Of a DNA stretch of 64,000 nt, positions 58,998 to 64,000 are shown piece after piece. The notes beneath the pieces were generated by a model, which had not been told where the DNA came from, did not search any database, and saw only the letters and a program-made list of their open reading frames with translations. The position numbers and the translations under genes are program-made. Source of the DNA: Faecalicatena faecalis (lineage in GTDB: Bacteria; Bacillota; Clostridia; Lachnospirales; Lachnospiraceae). The stretch is from the NCBI RefSeq assembly GCF_012524165.2, contig NZ_JABACJ020000020.1, forward strand, positions 38,525-102,524. The letters run 5' to 3'. Positions within the stretch are counted from its first letter, which is position 1. Every line of letters starts with the position of its first letter.

Positions 58998-60641
58998 ATG
59001 ATAGACGGGAATCTCTTATGGGATAAGTCTCTTACCAATGACTTGATTCAAGTACAGTTCCAGGGGAGTCCAATGATAACTACTTTCCCAGGATTACCGG
59101 ATAATTTGTATATGGCTTTAAAAAGAACTGCTTCTTATTATCCGGAGAAGATCGCTTTATCAGATAATTATGGGAGAGAATATACATATCAAAATTTCCA
59201 GCAGAGGTGTGAAGAGCTTTCAGCTTATCTGTACTTTAGAAAAGGAATACGCAAGGGCAGCCACGTGGGGCTGATGATGTACAATTGTGTGGAGTTTTGT
59301 GTGTCTTTCCTGGCGCTTAGCAGACTTGGAGCGGTTACGGTACCGCTTCCGAGTAAGTTTAAAGAAAAAGAGGTACTATCACTGGCGAAACGGGCCGAGG
59401 TAGAGCTGGTAATCTGTGATGAGCAATATGAAGCATGGTTTCAGGGCGTGTATCAGCCGGAGGCTGTGATGACAGTGCGAAAGGTCGAAGAACAATATGG
59501 TTTCTTAGATCTCTATCGTGAATGGGATGCACAGCCGCTTTTAAAAGCACAGGATATAAGCGGACTTGATGGCGTAGAGACGGGCAGCCCTAAAGATGCT
59601 GCAATTATTATGTTTACTTCGGGAACGACCTCTGAGAGTAAGGGCGTTTTACTGCGGAATTATAATATTATGCATGCAGTCGAGGCCTACCGCAGGACGC
59701 TGGGGATTACAAAGGAAGACATATCGGTCATTGCAACGCCGATTTATCACATAACTGGATTGGTTGCTCTTTTGGGTCTCTTCCTGCACACAGGAGGAAC
59801 ACTTTATCTTCACAAATTCTTTGATGCGTCCAGGGTGATTCGTGAAGCAAGGGAGAAAGGTTTTACATTTATCCATGCATCACCTACGGTGTTCAACCTT
59901 TTGATTCAAGAAGGGGAAAATACACCTCCTATTCCGTCGCTTAAGTCCTTTGCCTGCGGGAGCAGTAATATGAATAAGAGCAAGCTTAGGCAGTTACATA
60001 AATGGCTTCCAGATTCGAAATTCCACACTGTTTACGGGCTGACGGAGACCAGCTCTCCTGCCACAGTTTTTCCGGGGGATGCAGCCACGAGTACTCACAT
60101 AGGGGCATCAGGAATACCGATACCAGGGACAAAGTTCATGATCCTGGATGAGGATGGAAAAGAGCTCCCGACAGGAGAGGTCGGAGAAATCGTGGTAAAG
60201 GGAAGCGTGGTTCTGGATAGTTATTATAAGCAGAAATCACAGAGTCTAAAGGATGGCTGGCTGTATACAGGCGATCTCGGATATTTTACGGAGGATTCGT
60301 ATCTATTTGTAGTAGACCGGAAGAAAAATATGATCAACCGCGGCGGTGAAAAGATCTGGTGCTTTGATGTGGAGAATGAATTGACATCCATGGAGGAGAT
60401 TCAGGATGCAGCGGTCGTAGGAATACCCGACGAGCTTTATGGAGAAGTGGCAGCAGCAGTCGTGCAGCTTCGGACAGGCAGCGAGGTGACACCGGAGATG
60501 ATCAAGGAGTATCTTGCAGGAAGAATTGCGAAGTACAAGATTCCGGTTAAAATCAAATTAGTTGACAGGGTGCCGCAGACGGCAAATGGAAAAACAGATA
60601 AAAATACGATAAAAAAATTATTGATGGAGGATGAAACATGA
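58998..60641 (+). CDS. Acyl-CoA synthetase (class I adenylate-forming enzyme)
   Basis: A 547-residue ligase that activates a carboxylic acid via an acyl-adenylate. Motifs in order: IIMFTSGTTSESKGVLL (P-loop, near residue 205), VYGLTETSSPATV (A5), GWLYTGDLGYF (A7), RKKNMINRGGEKIWCFDVENEL (A8 hinge) and PQTANGKTDKN with the C-terminal catalytic Lys (A10). ATG at 58998 follows AAGGAGGAGAAAA. It overlaps the CoA-transferase by 4 bases. The acid is unknown; FadD- and crotonobetaine/carnitine-ligase-like enzymes are equally compatible by eye. Confidence 0.9.
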   Translation: MIDGNLLWDKSLTNDLIQVQFQGSPMITTFPGLPDNLYMALKRTASYYPEKIALSDNYGREYTYQNFQQRCEELSAYLYFRKGIRKGSHVGLMMYNCVEFCVSFLALSRLGAVTVPLPSKFKEKEVLSLAKRAEVELVICDEQYEAWFQGVYQPEAVMTVRKVEEQYGFLDLYREWDAQPLLKAQDISGLDGVETGSPKDAAIIMFTSGTTSESKGVLLRNYNIMHAVEAYRRTLGITKEDISVIATPIYHITGLVALLGLFLHTGGTLYLHKFFDASRVIREAREKGFTFIHASPTVFNLLIQEGENTPPIPSLKSFACGSSNMNKSKLRQLHKWLPDSKFHTVYGLTETSSPATVFPGDAATSTHIGASGIPIPGTKFMILDEDGKELPTGEVGEIVVKGSVVLDSYYKQKSQSLKDGWLYTGDLGYFTEDSYLFVVDRKKNMINRGGEKIWCFDVENELTSMEEIQDAAVVGIPDELYGEVAAAVVQLRTGSEVTPEMIKEYLAGRIAKYKIPVKIKLVDRVPQTANGKTDKNTIKKLLMEDET

Positions 60642-62233
60642 TTAAGGCAAATTTTATCACAGCAGAAGAGGCCGCACGTTTTGTAAAAGACGGTATGACG
60701 ATTTGTCCGGTCGGCATGACACTTGTAAGTGCCAGCGAGTCTGTGCTAAAGGCTCTGGAGGCTTCATTTTTGGAAACACAGCATCCAGCGGGGCTGACAC
60801 TGCTCCATTCTTGCGGTCAGAGTGACCGGAAAGACGGAATTCAGCATTTCGCACATGAGGGTATGGTGACCAGAATTATCGGTTCACACTGGGGACTGCA
60901 GCCAAGATGGATGGAGATGATCGCAGGAAATAAAGTGGAGGCCTATTGTCTGCCACAGGGACAGATCGCGCAGCTCTATAGAAGCATGGCATGTGGACTG
61001 CCAGGCAAGATGTCAAAGGTCGGTCTGGGAACTTTCGTGGATCCAAGACTGGAGGGCGGTAAGATGAACGACCGCACCAAGGAATTGGAGGATATCGTTG
61101 AGATCATGGATTACCATGGGGAAGAGTATATGTTCTACAAACAGGTTCCAATCGATATCTGTCTGATCCGTGGAACAGAGTGCGACGAGATGGGGAATCT
61201 GACAACAGATGAGGAAGCCATGAAGCTGGAGGTGCTTGCTGCGGTCATGGCGGCAAAGCGGTTTGGCGGAAAGGTAATCGCTCAGGTAAAACGAGTGGTA
61301 CAGACTGGAACAATTAATCCGAAAAATGTGACGGTTCCGGGTGTATTTATCGATGGTATTGTCGTATGTGAGAATCCTGAGACAGACCACAGACAGACTT
61401 CATCCTGGTATTTTGATCCTTCTTACAGCGGGCAGGCGAGAGTACCTCAGAATGCGATTGAACCACTGCCGATGAGTGTGCGGAAGTTCATCGGAAGAAG
61501 AGCGATTGAGGAAGTTTATCCGGGATGTGTGGTGAATCTTGGAACGGGAATCCCGAATGACGTTATCGGAAATATCAGTAATGAGGAGGGTATCAATGAC
61601 GATATCATGATTACTGTTGAATCAGGAATCTACGGAGGTGTTCAGGCGGGAGGCATTGATTTTGGAATCGGCCAGAATCTTTATGCCATGATCGGTCATC
61701 ATGAGCAGATGGATTATTATAACGGAGCCGGTGTAGATGTGACCTTTATGGGCTTTGGCGAATTAGATGGACAGGGAAATATCAATGCTACGAAGATGGG
61801 ACCTCGCTGTACGGGGTGCGGTGGATTTATTGATATTACACAGAATGCAAAGAAGGTTGTTTTCTGCGGTACATTTACAGCAAGTGGATGCAAATTTTCG
61901 TTCAAAGACCATAAATTGACGATAGAAAATGAAGGTAAGATCCGCAAGATGGTATCCGAGGTCGCACAGTACTCTTTTAACGGTAAGATTTCCCGTGAAA
62001 AGGGACAGGAAGTATATATTGTGACAGAACGAGCTGTATTTCAGTTAGTTCCAGATGGAGTTATGTTGATCGAGATTGCCCCGGGTATTGACCTGCAGAC
62101 ACAGGTGCTTGATCTGATGGATTTTGAACCTATTATCAGTAAGGATTTGAAGGTCATGGATGAAGCGTTATTTAATGAAGGGCCTGTTGGAATGCGTGAT
62201 TTAATTATGAGCAAAAATACACAGGCAGATTAA
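60638..62233 (+). CDS. Family I CoA-transferase (propionate/acetate CoA-transferase type)
   Basis: A 531-residue fused alpha-beta CoA-transferase (YdiF/Pct type) that moves CoA between acyl-CoA and free acids. The N-terminal half has VKDGMTICPVGMTLVSASESVLKALE; the catalytic glutamate lies in TVESGIYGGVQAGG (Glu328), and GMGFGELDGQGNIN-type residues (FMGFGELDGQGNINATKMG) follow. The start overlaps the ligase stop (ATGA). Presence of both a ligase and a transferase lets the cell activate the acid either with ATP or at the expense of another acyl-CoA. Confidence 0.92.
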   Translation: MIKANFITAEEAARFVKDGMTICPVGMTLVSASESVLKALEASFLETQHPAGLTLLHSCGQSDRKDGIQHFAHEGMVTRIIGSHWGLQPRWMEMIAGNKVEAYCLPQGQIAQLYRSMACGLPGKMSKVGLGTFVDPRLEGGKMNDRTKELEDIVEIMDYHGEEYMFYKQVPIDICLIRGTECDEMGNLTTDEEAMKLEVLAAVMAAKRFGGKVIAQVKRVVQTGTINPKNVTVPGVFIDGIVVCENPETDHRQTSSWYFDPSYSGQARVPQNAIEPLPMSVRKFIGRRAIEEVYPGCVVNLGTGIPNDVIGNISNEEGINDDIMITVESGIYGGVQAGGIDFGIGQNLYAMIGHHEQMDYYNGAGVDVTFMGFGELDGQGNINATKMGPRCTGCGGFIDITQNAKKVVFCGTFTASGCKFSFKDHKLTIENEGKIRKMVSEVAQYSFNGKISREKGQEVYIVTERAVFQLVPDGVMLIEIAPGIDLQTQVLDLMDFEPIISKDLKVMDEALFNEGPVGMRDLIMSKNTQAD

Positions 62234-62293
62234 ACGACAGGTTATGGATTTAGAAACAATAATTTATTTATATATCATGAAAGGAGAACAACA

Positions 62294-63037
62294 ATGAGAT
62301 TAGAAAACAAAGTAGCAATTGTAACTGGTGCAGGAAGAGGACTTGGAAAAGGAATTGCCAAGAAGCTTGCGAAAGAGGGAGCAAAAGTTGTAGTTGCTGA
62401 TATGGCTCCAGCAGATGAAGCAGTGGCAGAGATTGAGGCAGAAGGTGGAACTGCCTGCACATTTACAGTAAATGTGGCAAAGCAGGAGGAAGTTCAGGCT
62501 ATGGTGGCATTCGCCATTGAAAAGTATGGAACTTTGGATATTATGGTCAATAATGCGGGAATCAATCGTGATGGAATGCTGCATAAAATGCCGGTTGAAA
62601 ATTGGAACACAGTCATTGATGTGGATCTGACCGGAACATTTTATGGGACACAGGAAGCAATCAAATATATGAGAAATCAGGGATCAGGCCGTATCATTAA
62701 CATTTCATCAGGCAGCTGGCTTGGAAATCTGGGCCAGGCGAACTATGCAGCAGCCAAGGCAGGCGTAGTAGGTCTTACTAAAACAGCAGCTCGTGAAAAT
62801 GCAAGAAAAGGAATTACATGCAATGTCATCTGCCCAGGATTTATTGAGACTGATATGACATTGAAATTAAAGGAAGTCAATGATGGAGCTGCATGGGACA
62901 GCATGATGCAGAGAATTCCAATGGGGTATGCTGGAAAGCCAGAGGATGTAGGAAATATGGTTGCTTTCCTGGCATCTGATGAAGCTGCTTATATCACTTC
63001 AGAAGTGATTAATGTCGGCGGCGGAATGATTGTATAA
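62294..63037 (+). CDS. 3-oxoacyl-ACP reductase-like short-chain dehydrogenase (FabG type)
   Basis: A 247-residue NAD(P)-dependent SDR. Cofactor motif TGAGRGLG (residues 11-18), DIMVNNAG, and the catalytic Ser138, Tyr151 and Lys155 in NISSGSWLGNLGQANYAAAK. The end GKPEDVGNMVAFLASDEAAYITSEVINVGGG is typical of FabG. Ribosome binding site AAAGGAG, 60 bases after the transferase. In this setting it could act on 3-hydroxy/3-oxoacyl-CoA; FabG and hydroxysteroid dehydrogenases cannot be told apart by motif alone. Confidence 0.9.
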   Translation: MRLENKVAIVTGAGRGLGKGIAKKLAKEGAKVVVADMAPADEAVAEIEAEGGTACTFTVNVAKQEEVQAMVAFAIEKYGTLDIMVNNAGINRDGMLHKMPVENWNTVIDVDLTGTFYGTQEAIKYMRNQGSGRIINISSGSWLGNLGQANYAAAKAGVVGLTKTAARENARKGITCNVICPGFIETDMTLKLKEVNDGAAWDSMMQRIPMGYAGKPEDVGNMVAFLASDEAAYITSEVINVGGGMIV

Positions 63038-63112
63038 GATATCGGAATGGAAGATACATATTCAGTATCATAAATATAGCAGCGTAAAAGGCAGTTGAAG
63101 GAGGCGGTATCA

Positions 63113-63955
63113 GTGAACATAGCTGTAATCGGTGCAGGACTGATGGGAAGCGGAATCGCACAGACCTGTGCACAGGCTGGATATGAAGTAAAGAACATCG
63201 ATGTATTTGAGCCGGCAATAGAAAAAGCGAAGGCGAACATGGAGAAGCTGTTCGCGAAGAAGATCGCAAAAGGAAGCATGACAGAAGCACAGAGGGACGA
63301 GATCTTCGCAAGAATGTCCTACAGCAGCAACATGGAGGATGTCAAAGGGGCGGAGATCATCATTGAAGCAGTGCCAGAAAAGATCGAGCTGAAGAAATCC
63401 GTATTCGGGCAGATCGACCAGGCAGCAGACCCGGAGGCGGTCATCGTGTCCAACACCTCTGGACTGAGCATCTCCGAGATGGCAGCAGTGACCAACAGGC
63501 CGCATAAAGTGATGGGAGTCCACTTCTTCTATCCGGCCCCGGTCATGAAGCTGGTGGAGCTGGTGCGCGGCATCGCCACGGACGATGAGACCTACAATAA
63601 GGTGAGAGAGTTCGCGCTCAGCATTCAGAAGACCGTCGTAGATGCACCGGAATACCCGGGCTTCATCGTGAACCGGATCCTGGTACCGATGCAGAACGAA
63701 GCTGCTTTTCTGGTCATGGAGGGCTGCCGGCCTGAGGATGTGGACAACGCCATGAAGTTAGGTGCGAACCACCCAATGGGGCCTTTAGAGCTGACCGACT
63801 TCGTCGGAATCGACGTCATGCTCGCGACCATGACCGGATTATATAACGGATTCCATGACAGTAAGTACAGACCGTGCCCACTGCTGGAAACAATGGTGAA
63901 GGCCGGGCATCTGGGACGTAAAACAGGCCAGGGATTCTACAAATACGATAAATAA
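63113..63955 (+). CDS. hbd: 3-hydroxybutyryl-CoA dehydrogenase
   Basis: A 280-residue NAD(P)-dependent dehydrogenase that interconverts 3-hydroxyacyl-CoA and 3-oxoacyl-CoA. Rossmann motif AVIGAGLMGSGIAQTCA at the start, DVFEPAIEKAK for cofactor choice, catalytic His in GVHFFYPAPVMKLVE, and the C-terminal domain PGFIVNRILVPMQNEAAFL and NHPMGPLELTDFVGIDV. GTG at 63113 is used since GGAGG lies upstream at the right distance. The codons are much richer in C/G at third positions than those of the SDR just before it, suggesting high expression or a different history. Confidence 0.93.
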   Translation: MNIAVIGAGLMGSGIAQTCAQAGYEVKNIDVFEPAIEKAKANMEKLFAKKIAKGSMTEAQRDEIFARMSYSSNMEDVKGAEIIIEAVPEKIELKKSVFGQIDQAADPEAVIVSNTSGLSISEMAAVTNRPHKVMGVHFFYPAPVMKLVELVRGIATDDETYNKVREFALSIQKTVVDAPEYPGFIVNRILVPMQNEAAFLVMEGCRPEDVDNAMKLGANHPMGPLELTDFVGIDVMLATMTGLYNGFHDSKYRPCPLLETMVKAGHLGRKTGQGFYKYDK

Positions 63956-63972
63956 GACAGGATATTTTGAAC

Positions 63973-64000
63973 ATGGAGAGCAAAGGGGCCTGGCCCCTTG
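63973..64000. repeat. Hairpin with repeated flank, family 3 copy 2 (cut by window edge)
   Basis: ATGGAGAGCAAAGGGG (63973-63988) is an exact copy of 30472-30487, followed by CCTGG and CCCCTTG where the window ends. As at the other site it follows the end of an operon, here the hbd gene, and probably folds into a GCAAAGGGG/CCCCTTTGC hairpin. Confidence 0.55.

Noticed and set aside
58998..63955. Possible bile acid 7-alpha-dehydroxylation (bai) operon
   Set aside because: A CoA ligase, CoA-transferase and SDR are present, but the transferase is family I instead of the BaiF-type family III, and no BaiCD-, BaiE-, BaiG- or BaiH-like gene is seen. A steroid substrate remains possible but is not supported.
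1..64000. Prophage, insertion sequence or integrated element
   Set aside because: No integrase, transposase, phage structural or conjugation gene was seen, and housekeeping genes run through the window. Only non-coding repeats hint at mobility.
1..64000. tRNA or rRNA genes
   Set aside because: No cloverleaf with TTCRANNC arm or rRNA-like segment was noticed in the gaps; a tRNAscan run would be decisive.

Overview
This window looks like chromosome of a spore-forming anaerobic Firmicute of the Lachnospiraceae (Clostridium scindens / Dorea / Blautia-like). Evidence: spoIIR and sipL sporulation genes, low-to-moderate G+C, strong AGGAGG ribosome binding sites with frequent TTG/GTG starts, glycolytic and beta-glucoside PTS genes, and a CoA-linked acid pathway with a 3-hydroxybutyryl-CoA dehydrogenase. 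No rRNA, tRNA, CRISPR array, transposase, integrase or phage gene was seen.

Layout. 1-6.3 kb (minus strand): start of a D-Ala-D-Ala ligase gene, pncB, and a licT-bglF-bglA beta-glucoside operon whose two leaders carry RAT-like antiterminator boxes overlapping terminators. 6.5-21.9 kb: a GntR/UTRA regulator facing a long plus-strand operon: a complete peptide-type ABC importer (SBP, two permeases, two ATPases), a 592-residue protein with an esterase-like C-terminal half, two paralogous cupin-like proteins, an MFS and a MATE transporter, L-rhamnose isomerase, an aldo/keto reductase and an MBL-fold protein. This is the best candidate for an undescribed catabolic system, probably for a rhamnose-like sugar conjugate. 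22-27 kb: small redox, hydrolase and zinc-ribbon proteins, plsC, and a repeat-rich gap.

27-44.5 kb: mostly housekeeping and sporulation: sipL, ispE, an FCD-type GntR regulator, spoIIR, a cation diffusion facilitator, an acyl-ACP thioesterase, an ECF sigma factor with an ABC-2 exporter, cvfB, dnaE, pfkA, murI. 44.5-51.1 kb: an AraC-type regulator divergent from asparaginase, a creatinase-like M24 protein and a polar amino acid ABC importer. 51-54.9 kb: cardiolipin synthase, a trigger-factor-like lipoprotein and a His15-less HPr-like protein (a second such protein is at 38.1 kb).

54.9-64 kb: a LacI regulator, a sodium:solute symporter with its small DUF3311-type partner, and divergently an acyl-CoA ligase, a CoA-transferase, an SDR and a 3-hydroxyacyl-CoA dehydrogenase. 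The two divergent promoters carry matching GAAAACG/TTGCGT elements, so the block looks like one regulon for uptake and CoA activation of a carboxylate. Three families of short dispersed hairpin repeats lie in the intergenic regions. All functional names come from reading motifs and overall family resemblance by eye; no database search was run.
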